Assembly: GCF_000429505.1 (NCBI RefSeq)
Contig: NZ_AUBZ01000009.1
Coordinates: 62,001-126,000, forward strand
DNA length: 64,000 nt
Direction: 5' to 3'
Source: Aliagarivorans taiwanensis DSM 22990
GTDB lineage: Bacteria > Pseudomonadota > Gammaproteobacteria > Enterobacterales > Celerinatantimonadaceae
Shown here: in pieces, positions 56,986 through 64,000 of the stretch
Position numbering within the stretch: the stretch's first letter is position 1
Layout: each line of letters starts with the position of its first letter
Notes under the pieces: model-generated
Databases searched by the model: none
Told to the model about the DNA's origin: nothing
Seen by the model: the letters and a program-made list of their open reading frames with translations, nothing else
Position numbers and translations under genes: made by a program

Positions 56986-57071
56986 GCCGAGGTGGTGGAA
57001 TTGGTAGACACGCTATCTTGAGGGGGTAGTGTCCTATGGACGTGCGGGTTCAAGTCCCGCTCTCGGCACCA
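56986..57071 (+). tRNA. leuU: tRNA-Leu (anticodon GAG), CCA encoded
   Basis: This 86-base class II tRNA has a 7-bp acceptor stem (gccgagg with ctctcggc, last pair G-T). The anticodon loop TTGAGGG sits on the stem ctatc/ggtag, and a long variable arm, T-arm ggttcaagtccc and 3-prime CCA are present. It reads CUC/CUU codons. The position between secG and tRNA-fMet corresponds to leuU of E. coli. Confidence 0.97.
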
Positions 57072-57081
57072 AAGTTTAGTT

Positions 57082-57110
57082 TTGCAAGATGCCAGAGTGA
57101 TTGTTATAAT
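57082..57110 (+). promoter_or_regulatory. Strong sigma70 promoter for tRNA-fMet and the rimP-nusA-infB operon
   Basis: ttgcaa (57082-57087) and a perfect tataat (57105-57110) are 17 bases apart. Transcription would start near 57117, ten bases before the tRNA. The equivalent E. coli promoter precedes metY. Confidence 0.85.
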
Positions 57111-57126
57111 CCTCGGCAATTTCGGA

Positions 57127-57203
<77 letters not shown>

Positions 57204-57242
57204 ATCTCATCCGATATGAGATAGCGAAACGGCTCAGCTAGT

Positions 57243-57271
57243 AAAAAGCCCCGCATTATCGGGGCTTTTTG
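57243..57271 (+). terminator. Rho-independent terminator/attenuator after tRNA-fMet
   Basis: An 11-bp perfect stem aaaaagccccg/cggggcttttt with loop cattat is followed by Ts. It lies inside the presumed tRNA-rimP-nusA transcript, so part of transcription must pass it. Confidence 0.9.
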
Positions 57272-57305
57272 TCATCTTAAAGCCGCACTTTTAAGTGCTA
57301 GAACT

Positions 57306-57327
57306 GGGCTCTATAAGCCCTTTTTTT
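57306..57327 (+). terminator. Second terminator-like hairpin in the rimP leader
   Basis: gggct (57306-57310) and agccc (57316-57320) pair and are followed by seven T residues. It ends 17 bases before the rimP start codon and is a likely attenuation point. Confidence 0.7.
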
Positions 57328-57344
57328 GTTTCTGGAGGGGAACC

Positions 57345-57803
57345 TTGGCTAGTTTAGAACAACGACTCACTGACATGTTACGACCTGCTGTAGAGGCCAC
57401 TGGCTTCGAACTGTGGGGGATTGAGTATGTTAGTGCCGGTAAACACTCCATTGTGCGTGTTTACATCGACCACGAGAACGGCATCACCGTTGACGACTGT
57501 GCAGAAGTTAGTCGTCAAGTCAGTGCCGTACTGGATGTGGAAGACCCAATCAGCACCGAATATAACCTAGAGGTTTCCTCGCCAGGATTAGAACGCCCGC
57601 TGTTCACGGCTGAGCAATTTGCTCTCTGTGTGGGTGAAGTTGCATTCCTGCAAACCCGTATGGCGGTTGAAAACCGTCGTAAGTGGCAGGGTGTAATCGT
57701 CGCGGTAGAAGGCGACATGGTGACTCTTGACGTCGACCAACAGCAACACCGTTTAGCGCTGAGCAACGTGCAAAAAGCGCATATTGTCCCCCAGTTTGAC
57801 TAA
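57345..57803 (+). CDS. rimP: Ribosome maturation factor RimP
   Basis: It aids assembly of the 30S subunit. The product has 152 residues. The start is a TTG (57345) behind ggagggg. The conserved regions [32 protein letters not shown] and [13 protein letters not shown] are canonical. It is the first protein gene of the operon with nusA, infB, rbfA, truB and rpsO, and nusA follows after 12 bases. Confidence 0.96.
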   Translation: MASLEQRLTDMLRPAVEATGFELWGIEYVSAGKHSIVRVYIDHENGITVDDCAEVSRQVSAVLDVEDPISTEYNLEVSSPGLERPLFTAEQFALCVGEVAFLQTRMAVENRRKWQGVIVAVEGDMVTLDVDQQQHRLALSNVQKAHIVPQFD

Positions 57804-57815
57804 AGAGGCTCAGGA

Positions 57816-59312
57816 ATGAACAAAGAAGTCTTGTTGGTAGTTGACGCGGTCTCCAATGAAAAGGCCCTGCCGCGTGAGCGTATCTTCGAAGCGATGGAAA
57901 TTGCTTTGGCGACCGCTACCAAGAAAAAATATGAAGGCGATATCGAAGTTCGTGTAGATATCGACCGTAAAAGTGGCAACTTCGATACCTTCCGTCGCTG
58001 GATGGTGGTTGAAAACGAAGAAGCCATTGAACACCCATTCCGTGAGATCACCCTCGAAGCCGCGCGCATCGACGAGCCAGAGATCGAACTGGGTGACTAC
58101 GTAGAAGAACAGATTGAATCGGTTGTGTTCGACCGCATCACTACCCAAACCGCTAAGCAGGTTATCGTGCAAAAAGTACGTGAAGCCGAGCGCGCTCAAG
58201 TGGTTGAGCAGTACGTTGACCAAGTCAACGACTTGGTTACTGGTGTGGTGAAGAAAGTAACCCGCGACAACATCATCGTAGATCTGGGTAATAACGCAGA
58301 AGCCGTTATCCACCGTGAAGAGCAGCTTCCACGTGAAGCGTTCCGCCCGGGTGACCGTGTTCGCGGCCTGCTTTACGACGTACGTCCAGAAGCACGTGGC
58401 GCGCAGCTGTTTATGAGCCGTACCCGTCCGGAAATGCTGATTGAGCTGTTCCGCATCGAGGTGCCAGAAATCGCTGAAGAGATGATCGAGCTCAAAGGCG
58501 CTGCCCGTGACCCAGGTTCTCGCGCCAAGATCGCCGTGAAAACCAACGACCGTCGCATCGACCCTGTGGGCGCTTGTGTTGGTATGCGTGGTGCGCGCGT
58601 TCAAGCGGTATCAGGCGAGCTTGGTAACGAGCGTGTGGATATCGTGCTGTGGGACGACAATCCAGCTCAGTTCGTGATTAACGCCATGGCACCAGCAGAA
58701 GTCGCTTCCATCATCGTTGATGAAGACAGCAACTCAATGGACATCGCCGTTGAGCAAGATAACTTGGCTCAAGCGATTGGCCGTAACGGTCAAAACGTAC
58801 GTCTGGCTTCTCAGCTAACCGGCTGGGAGCTGAATGTAATGACCGTTGACGACATGCAGAACAAGCACCAGGAAGAAGCCCAGCGCTCTATCGACCTGTT
58901 CACTGCACATCTGGATATCGATGACGACTTCGCCATTGTGTTGGTTGAAGAAGGCTTCACCACTTTGGAAGAGATTGCTTACGTACCAGCGTCTGAGCTG
59001 ATGAGCATCGACGGTCTGGACGAAGAAACCGTGAGCGAGCTGCGTGAACGCGCTAAAGCGGCTCTGGTGACTGAAGCATTGGCGAAAGAAGAGTCACTGG
59101 AAAATGCTGAGCCAGCAGATGACCTGCTGAACTTGGAAGGCTTGGATCGCCACTTAGCCTTCGTAATGGCAAGCAAAGGGGTGGTTACCCTGGAAGATCT
59201 TGCCGAGCAGGGCGTTGATGATCTTGAAGAGATCGAAGAGCTTTCAGCTGAGAAAGCTGCAGAACTAATTATGGCCGCCAGACAGATTTGCTGGTTCGGC
59301 GACGAAGAATAA
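57816..59312 (+). CDS. nusA: Transcription termination/antitermination factor NusA
   Basis: It binds RNA polymerase and modulates pausing, termination and antitermination. The product has 498 residues, close to E. coli. Domains in order: the N-terminal RNAP-binding domain (1-125), S1 (about 135-200, [19 protein letters not shown]), two KH domains (about 200-345, [16 protein letters not shown] and [20 protein letters not shown]) and two acidic C-terminal repeats (about 365-495, [15 protein letters not shown]) typical of gammaproteobacteria. NusA often regulates its own operon through leader terminators, and two such hairpins lie upstream. Confidence 0.98.
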   Translation: MNKEVLLVVDAVSNEKALPRERIFEAMEIALATATKKKYEGDIEVRVDIDRKSGNFDTFRRWMVVENEEAIEHPFREITLEAARIDEPEIELGDYVEEQIESVVFDRITTQTAKQVIVQKVREAERAQVVEQYVDQVNDLVTGVVKKVTRDNIIVDLGNNAEAVIHREEQLPREAFRPGDRVRGLLYDVRPEARGAQLFMSRTRPEMLIELFRIEVPEIAEEMIELKGAARDPGSRAKIAVKTNDRRIDPVGACVGMRGARVQAVSGELGNERVDIVLWDDNPAQFVINAMAPAEVASIIVDEDSNSMDIAVEQDNLAQAIGRNGQNVRLASQLTGWELNVMTVDDMQNKHQEEAQRSIDLFTAHLDIDDDFAIVLVEEGFTTLEEIAYVPASELMSIDGLDEETVSELRERAKAALVTEALAKEESLENAEPADDLLNLEGLDRHLAFVMASKGVVTLEDLAEQGVDDLEEIEELSAEKAAELIMAARQICWFGDEE

Positions 59313-59335
59313 GGTCGACGGAGGAATTATACCCG

Positions 59336-61996
59336 ATGACAGAGGTTTCCATTAAGCAACTCGCCACCGATATTGGCACCACTGAAGATAAGCTGGTTCA
59401 GCAATTTGCTGACGCAGGTATCAGCAAAGCTCAGGGTGACATGGTGACTGAAGCAGAGAAAAGCACCCTGCTCAAGCACCTGAAAGAGCAGCATGGCGAG
59501 CAAGACAGCAATCCAAGCCGTATGACCCTTAAGCGCACCACTAAGAGCACGCTTAACATCGGCTCAGGTGGTAAGCAGCGCACCGTTCAAGTAGAGACGC
59601 GTAAGAAGCGCACCTACGTGAAGCGCAGCGCCGTTGAAGAACAAGCACGTAAAGAGGCGGAAGAGAAAGCCCGCATCGAGGCTGAAGAAGCCGCACGTCG
59701 CGAAGCTGAAGAGAAAGCGCGTCTAGAAGCAGAAGCCAAGGCGAAGAAAGAAGCCGAAGCAAAAGCTAAGCAAGAGGCTGACGCGAAAGCCAAGGCTGAA
59801 GCGCAAACTAAAGCGGCTGATGCGCCTGCGGAAGAGCCTGCAGCGCCGAAAACCGCTGAAGAGATCGCTGCTGAAAAAGAAGCGGCTGAGCTACTTAAGC
59901 TGCGCGAAGACGAAGCTAAGCGTAAAGCGGAAGAAGAAGCGCGCGTTAAAGCAGAAGAAGCTAAGCGTTTGGCTGAAGAGAATGCCGCACGCTGGGCCAA
60001 AGAAGAAGCTGAGCGTAAGAAACGTGAAGAGACGTCTGATTACCACACCACGACCTCTACCTATGCCCGTCAGGCAGAAGATGATCAAGAGCGTCGTGAT
60101 GAGGCCCCTCGCCGTAAGAAGCGCAAGAAGGCTGCCGGTAACGATGATCGTAACAACAACCGCCGCGGTGGCCGTAAAGGCAAGCGTCAGGTAGCGACTC
60201 CAAGCTCTATCCAGCATGGCTTTAACAAGCCAGCACAGCCGGTTGAGCGTGAAGTGCGCATTGGCGAAACCATCTCTGTTGGCGAGCTGGCTAACAAGAT
60301 GGCGGTGAAAGCCACTGAAGTGATCAAGGCGATGATGAAGATGGGCGCCATGGCAACCATCAACCAAGTTATCGACCAAGAGACTGCGCAGCTGGTTGCT
60401 GAAGAAATGGGTCACAAGGTTGTTCTGGTTAAAGAGAACGCCCTTGAAGAGCAGGTGATGCAAGAAGCTGAGTCTACTGGCGAGCAAGAAACACGTGCAC
60501 CAGTTGTGACCATCATGGGCCACGTTGACCACGGTAAGACCTCGCTACTGGATTACATCCGTAAAGCGAAGATTGCAGACGGCGAAGCCGGTGGTATTAC
60601 CCAGCACATCGGTGCATACCACGTTGAAACCAACGGCAACATGATTACCTTCCTGGATACGCCTGGACACGCAGCGTTTACCTCGATGCGTGCTCGCGGT
60701 GCCAAGGCAACCGATATCGTGGTTCTGGTAGTTGCTGCCGATGACGGCGTAATGCCACAAACCATTGAAGCAATTCAGCACGCTAAAGCCGCTGAAGTGC
60801 CTTTGGTTGTTGCAGTGAACAAGATCGATAAAGAAACCGCTGATCCAGACCGCGTTAAAACCGAGCTGGCTCAACACGAAGTTATCCCAGAAGATTGGGG
60901 CGGTGAGAACCAGTTCGTACACGTATCGGCCAAGAGCGGTGAAGGTATCGACGATCTGCTAGATGCTATCTTGCTGCAATCTGAAGTACTGGAACTGACT
61001 GCAAGCCACGCGGGTGCAGCTTCAGGTGTGGTTATCGAATCACGTCTGGACAAAGGCCGCGGCCCGGTTGCGTCTATCCTGGTTCAACAAGGTGAGCTGA
61101 ACAAAGGCGATATCATCCTGTGTGGTCTGGAGTACGGTCGTATCCGTGCGATGAAAGATGAGAACGGTAAAGATATCGACACCGCTGGTCCGTCTATCCC
61201 CGTAGAGATTCTGGGTCTGTCTGGCGTACCGCAAGCCGGTGACGAAGCCACTGTAGTGCGCGACGAGCGTAAAGCCCGTGAAGTTGCCCTGTACCGTCAA
61301 GGCAAGTTCCGCGACGTGAAACTGGCGCGTCAGCAGAAGGCCAAGCTGGAGAACATGTTCGCCAACATGACCGAAGGCGAGGTTCAAGAGCTGAATATCG
61401 TACTGAAGGCCGACGTACAAGGTTCACTGGAAGCGATTGCCGACTCACTGGTGAAACTGTCTACCGACGAAGTGAAGGTAAGCATCATCGGTCGTGGTGT
61501 AGGTGGTATCACCGAAACCGACGCGACCTTGGCGGCTGCCTCGAACGCTATCGTACTGGGCTTTAACGTACGTGCTGACGCGACTGCCCGTCGTGTTATC
61601 GACTCAGAAAGCGTTGAACTGCGTTACTACAGCGTAATCTACGACCTAATCGATGAAGTGAAGAGCGCGATGAGCGGTCTACTGGCTCCTGAGTTCAAAC
61701 AGGAAATCATCGGTCTGGCTGAAGTACGTGACGTGTTCAAGTCGCCTAAGCTTGGTGCCATTGCCGGTTGTATGGTGGTTGACGGTATCGTTAAGCGCTC
61801 TAACCCAATCCGCGTACTTCGTGAGAACGTAGTTATCTACGAAGGTGAACTGGAATCACTACGTCGCTTTAAAGACGACGTAGCGGAAGTTCGTAACGGT
61901 ATGGAGTGTGGTATCGGCGTTAAGAACTATAATGATGTTCGCGTTGGTGACCAAATCGAAGTATTCGAAGTGGTAGAAGTTAAACGTAGCATCTAA
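59336..61996 (+). CDS. infB: Translation initiation factor IF-2
   Basis: It is a GTPase that brings initiator tRNA to the 30S subunit. The product has 886 residues from the ATG at 59336 with GGAGGAAT upstream; a frame reaching back into nusA has no ribosome binding site. The IF2N domain ([20 protein letters not shown]) is followed by a long Ala/Glu/Lys/Arg-rich charged helix (about 95-240) and a Lys/Arg patch. The G domain has [20 protein letters not shown] and NKID, and then domains II-IV end [16 protein letters not shown]. The initiator tRNA gene lies in the same operon. Confidence 0.98.
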   Translation: MTEVSIKQLATDIGTTEDKLVQQFADAGISKAQGDMVTEAEKSTLLKHLKEQHGEQDSNPSRMTLKRTTKSTLNIGSGGKQRTVQVETRKKRTYVKRSAVEEQARKEAEEKARIEAEEAARREAEEKARLEAEAKAKKEAEAKAKQEADAKAKAEAQTKAADAPAEEPAAPKTAEEIAAEKEAAELLKLREDEAKRKAEEEARVKAEEAKRLAEENAARWAKEEAERKKREETSDYHTTTSTYARQAEDDQERRDEAPRRKKRKKAAGNDDRNNNRRGGRKGKRQVATPSSIQHGFNKPAQPVEREVRIGETISVGELANKMAVKATEVIKAMMKMGAMATINQVIDQETAQLVAEEMGHKVVLVKENALEEQVMQEAESTGEQETRAPVVTIMGHVDHGKTSLLDYIRKAKIADGEAGGITQHIGAYHVETNGNMITFLDTPGHAAFTSMRARGAKATDIVVLVVAADDGVMPQTIEAIQHAKAAEVPLVVAVNKIDKETADPDRVKTELAQHEVIPEDWGGENQFVHVSAKSGEGIDDLLDAILLQSEVLELTASHAGAASGVVIESRLDKGRGPVASILVQQGELNKGDIILCGLEYGRIRAMKDENGKDIDTAGPSIPVEILGLSGVPQAGDEATVVRDERKAREVALYRQGKFRDVKLARQQKAKLENMFANMTEGEVQELNIVLKADVQGSLEAIADSLVKLSTDEVKVSIIGRGVGGITETDATLAAASNAIVLGFNVRADATARRVIDSESVELRYYSVIYDLIDEVKSAMSGLLAPEFKQEIIGLAEVRDVFKSPKLGAIAGCMVVDGIVKRSNPIRVLRENVVIYEGELESLRRFKDDVAEVRNGMECGIGVKNYNDVRVGDQIEVFEVVEVKRSI

Positions 61997-62015
61997 GCCA
62001 CGACGATATTATTGA

Positions 62016-62044
62016 AAATGGGGGCTTAGGCCCCCATTTGTTAT
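62016..62044 (+). terminator. Rho-independent terminator-like hairpin after infB
   Basis: aaatgggggc pairs with the downstream gcccccattt (10-bp stem, loop ttag), followed by gttattta. It sits between infB and rbfA and may reduce downstream expression. Confidence 0.7.
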
Positions 62045-62115
62045 TTATAGACTTATAGAAGTTTTTCATAGCCCTGTGTGAGTTGCATACCGCATAGGGG
62101 TAGAGGAGAAGCAGT

Positions 62116-62520
62116 ATGCCAAGAGAATTTAGTCGCCCGGATCGGGTTGCCCAACAGATCCAAAAAGAAGTCGCTGTGATCTTGCAGCGCGAAATCCGCG
62201 ACCAACGTTTGGGCCTGACCACTGTGTCAGAAGTTGAAGTCACTCGCGACCTGGCTTACGCCAAGGTGTTCGTGACCTTCTTAAATGACGACGCCGAGTC
62301 AGTTAAAGGCGGTATGGAAGCGCTCGAAGAGCATGGCCCATACATCCGCCACATGCTCGCCAAGCAAATGCGCCTGCGCGCCGTACCAGAGTTGCGCTTC
62401 CAGTATGACCGCAGTCTGCAAGAAGGTCTGCGTATGTCTGAGCTGGCAAGCCAAGCGGTAAAAGAAGACCAAAAGAAAGCTGAGCAGAGCGGCCGCTCTG
62501 ACGAAGGTGAGGAAGCCTAA
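62116..62520 (+). CDS. rbfA: 30S ribosome-binding factor RbfA
   Basis: It is a KH-fold protein that matures the 5-prime end of 16S rRNA. The product has 134 residues. The start [20 protein letters not shown] and core [25 protein letters not shown] are canonical, and the tail is charged. The last base of its TAA is the first base of the truB ATG. Confidence 0.97.
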   Translation: MPREFSRPDRVAQQIQKEVAVILQREIRDQRLGLTTVSEVEVTRDLAYAKVFVTFLNDDAESVKGGMEALEEHGPYIRHMLAKQMRLRAVPELRFQYDRSLQEGLRMSELASQAVKEDQKKAEQSGRSDEGEEA

Positions 62521-63470
62521 TGGGGCGTCGTCGTAACAAAGGCCGTCCGGTGGACGGCATCTTGCTGCTGAACAAGCCAACTGGCGCGTCATCGAACAAT
62601 GTGCTGCAGCAGGTAAAGCGTATCTACTTTGCCCAAAAGGCCGGTCATACCGGCGCGCTGGACCCACTAGCCACCGGGATGCTGCCGATCTGTCTGGGTG
62701 AGGCCACCAAGTTTTCCCAGTACTTGCTCGACTCCGACAAGCGTTACCAAGTTACCGCTAAGTTGGGGGTACGTACCGACACCTCGGATTCCGACGGTGA
62801 AGTGGTGCAAACCCGCCCGGTTGAGGTAACAGAGCAGCAAGTCCGTGATGCCTTGCCGCAGTTCACCGGCAAAATTGAGCAAGTGCCCAGCATGTACTCA
62901 GCGCTTAAGTATCAGGGTAAGCCCCTGTACTACTATGCCCGTGAAGGTATTGAAGTGCCGCGTGAGTCGCGCCCGATTGAGGTGTTCGAGAACAACTTTA
63001 TCTCGCTTGATGGCGATGAGCTTAGCCTAGATATCCACTGCTCTAAAGGCACCTACATCCGCACCATCATCGATGATCTGGGTGAGCTGCTGGGCTGTGG
63101 TGCGCACGTGATTAAGCTACACCGCTCGCAGGTGGCCGATTACCCGGCCGATCAGATGGTGACCATCGAGCAGCTAGAGTACATCTTCGATTACGCCAAG
63201 GCGCAAGATGTACCGCCACGCGAAGAGCTGGACCCACTGTTGTTGCCTATGGACACCGCGGTAGCCAGCCTGCCAGAGGTCGTGCTTCCCGATGCCATCG
63301 GCGATTACTTGATGCACGGCCAGGCTGTGCAAGTGGCGGGTGCGCCATTGCAAGGCCAGTTCCGCATCTATATCGGCGAGGCGCGTCGTTTCGTGGGTAT
63401 TGGGGAGCTGAATGACGATGGCTTGGTTGCTCCGAAGCGGCTGATCCAATCTGAACAGGCACAATCTTAA
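62520..63470 (+). CDS. truB: tRNA pseudouridine(55) synthase TruB
   Basis: It makes the universal pseudouridine 55 in the tRNA T-loop. The product has 316 residues. The catalytic Asp is in [36 protein letters not shown] and the C-terminal PUA-like domain are present. It overlaps rbfA by one base. About 134 bases separate it from rpsO, with a separate rpsO promoter between. Confidence 0.97.
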   Translation: MGRRRNKGRPVDGILLLNKPTGASSNNVLQQVKRIYFAQKAGHTGALDPLATGMLPICLGEATKFSQYLLDSDKRYQVTAKLGVRTDTSDSDGEVVQTRPVEVTEQQVRDALPQFTGKIEQVPSMYSALKYQGKPLYYYAREGIEVPRESRPIEVFENNFISLDGDELSLDIHCSKGTYIRTIIDDLGELLGCGAHVIKLHRSQVADYPADQMVTIEQLEYIFDYAKAQDVPPREELDPLLLPMDTAVASLPEVVLPDAIGDYLMHGQAVQVAGAPLQGQFRIYIGEARRFVGIGELNDDGLVAPKRLIQSEQAQS

Positions 63471-63509
63471 GCTTTTCAAGGTGAGTGGCGCATGTGGCGC
63501 TATCTCGCC

Positions 63510-63538
63510 TTGCATCTCCATGGCGTGGGCTTTATAAT
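63510..63538 (+). promoter_or_regulatory. Strong sigma70 promoter of rpsO
   Basis: ttgcat (63510-63515) and a perfect tataat (63533-63538) have a 17-base spacer. Transcription would start near 63545, leaving a leader of about 60 bases. E. coli rpsO has its own promoter in the same place, and S15 binds its leader to repress translation; a comparable structure was not demonstrated here. Confidence 0.85.
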
Positions 63539-63604
63539 GCGCCGCCTCCATTGCTGAACTAGTGATTGGCAATGGTTTTAACTTACATCCATTAGGAGTT
63601 TATT

Positions 63605-63874
63605 ATGTCACTAAGCGCTGCTGAAAAAGCATCGATTGTAGCCGAGTACGCTCGTGTTGAAGGCGATACCGGTTCTCCAGAAGTACAAGTTGCACTGTTG
63701 ACTGCTCAAATCAACCACCTGCAAGGTCACTTCAAAAAGCACATCCACGATCACCACAGCCGTCGTGGTCTACTGCGCATGGTTAGCCAGCGTCGTAAAA
63801 TGCTTGACTACCTGAAACGTAAAGACGTTGAAGCGTACCAAGCACTGATCGCTAAACTGGGTCTGCGTCGCTAA
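63605..63874 (+). CDS. rpsO: 30S ribosomal protein S15
   Basis: It binds 16S rRNA early in 30S assembly. The product has 89 residues, the universal length. The signature [32 protein letters not shown] and basic tail are intact. TAGGAG precedes the ATG by six bases. It is followed by a terminator and presumably pnp beyond the window. Confidence 0.98.
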   Translation: MSLSAAEKASIVAEYARVEGDTGSPEVQVALLTAQINHLQGHFKKHIHDHHSRRGLLRMVSQRRKMLDYLKRKDVEAYQALIAKLGLRR

Positions 63875-63899
63875 GCGATTCGCAAACGCCAAGATCATC

Positions 63900-63928
63900 A
63901 AACGCCAGTCTTATGACTGGCGTTTTTC
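63900..63928 (+). terminator. Rho-independent terminator after rpsO
   Basis: aacgccagtc/gactggcgtt (10-bp stem, loop ttat) is followed by a T-run. It is partial by analogy with E. coli, where rpsO-pnp read-through occurs. Confidence 0.92.
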
Positions 63929-63942
63929 GTTATCAGTATTAA

Positions 63943-63963
63943 ACCACCTCCTATGGAGGTGGT
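63943..63963 (+). other. Hairpin at the window edge, probable leader of the next gene (pnp expected)
   Basis: accacctcc and ggaggtggt form a perfect 9-bp stem with a 3-base loop. In E. coli the rpsO-pnp gap holds an RNase III hairpin through which PNPase autoregulates. The same role here is inferred from position; pnp itself is not in the window. Confidence 0.4.
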
Positions 63964-64000
63964 GATCGTTCTTGTGGGCTTTGCCCGAAGAGCGCTCATG

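Overview
The window is chromosomal DNA of a gammaproteobacterium, about 54% GC by eye. The evidence is gene order: mutS ... recA-recX-alaS-lysC-csrA, carA-carB-greA, yhbY/rlmE-ftsH-folP-glmM-secG-tRNA-Leu(GAG)-tRNA-fMet-rimP-nusA-infB-rbfA-truB-rpsO. This is the order seen in E. coli, Vibrio and Shewanella relatives. lysC between alaS and csrA, a DUF6868-type small membrane protein, TIGR04219-like outer membrane proteins and two foldback repeat elements suggest a marine or aquatic lineage near Alteromonadales/Vibrionales. The genus cannot be fixed from the sequence alone. The cell appears to be motile and chemotactic, and it degrades cellulose.

Layout. 1-11.6 kb: tail of a membrane acyltransferase, a broken alpha/beta hydrolase, a giant AsmA-family protein, a fusion of an ammonium transporter to PAS-GGDEF-EAL with NtrC- and sigma54-like sites upstream, an intact chemoreceptor and small membrane or unknown proteins. 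11.7-15.1 kb: metY (O-acetylhomoserine sulfhydrylase), rlmF and a membrane protein. 15.1-21.3 kb: secreted cellulases (GH9-CBM3c-Ig-CBM2 and GH5-Ig-CBM2) next to a PEP-CTERM protein interrupted by a stop codon. 21.5-32.5 kb: NUDIX, mutS, two Bax-inhibitor-like membrane proteins, recA (LexA-controlled), recX, alaS, lysC, csrA. 32.6-36.3 kb: two paralogous beta-barrel proteins (the second frameshifted by a heptanucleotide repeat), an MFS transporter, a foldback element and an AraC-MGMT fusion. 36.4-41.6 kb: cytoplasmic GH3 beta-glucosidase and GH94 cellobiose phosphorylase behind a LacI-type operator. 41.6-44.4 kb: a frameshifted chemoreceptor and its periplasmic neighbour. 44.7-64 kb: the conserved housekeeping block.

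How it fits together. The GH9 and GH5 enzymes carry signal peptides and cellulose-binding modules and would cut cellulose outside the cell. The GH3 and GH94 enzymes lack signal peptides and would split imported cellodextrins by hydrolysis or phosphorolysis. The Amt-PAS-GGDEF-EAL protein would connect external ammonium or nitrogen status to c-di-GMP.

The most unusual general feature is the number of genes broken by small lesions. The hydrolase has a 7-bp and an 8-bp tandem duplication. The second beta-barrel gene has a third copy of TTTGGCC in its signal peptide. The PEP-CTERM gene has an in-frame TAA. The second chemoreceptor has two apparent one-base losses. The short tandem duplications look like slippage products and may be reversible switches. 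Strain-level data would be needed to separate switching, decay and assembly error.
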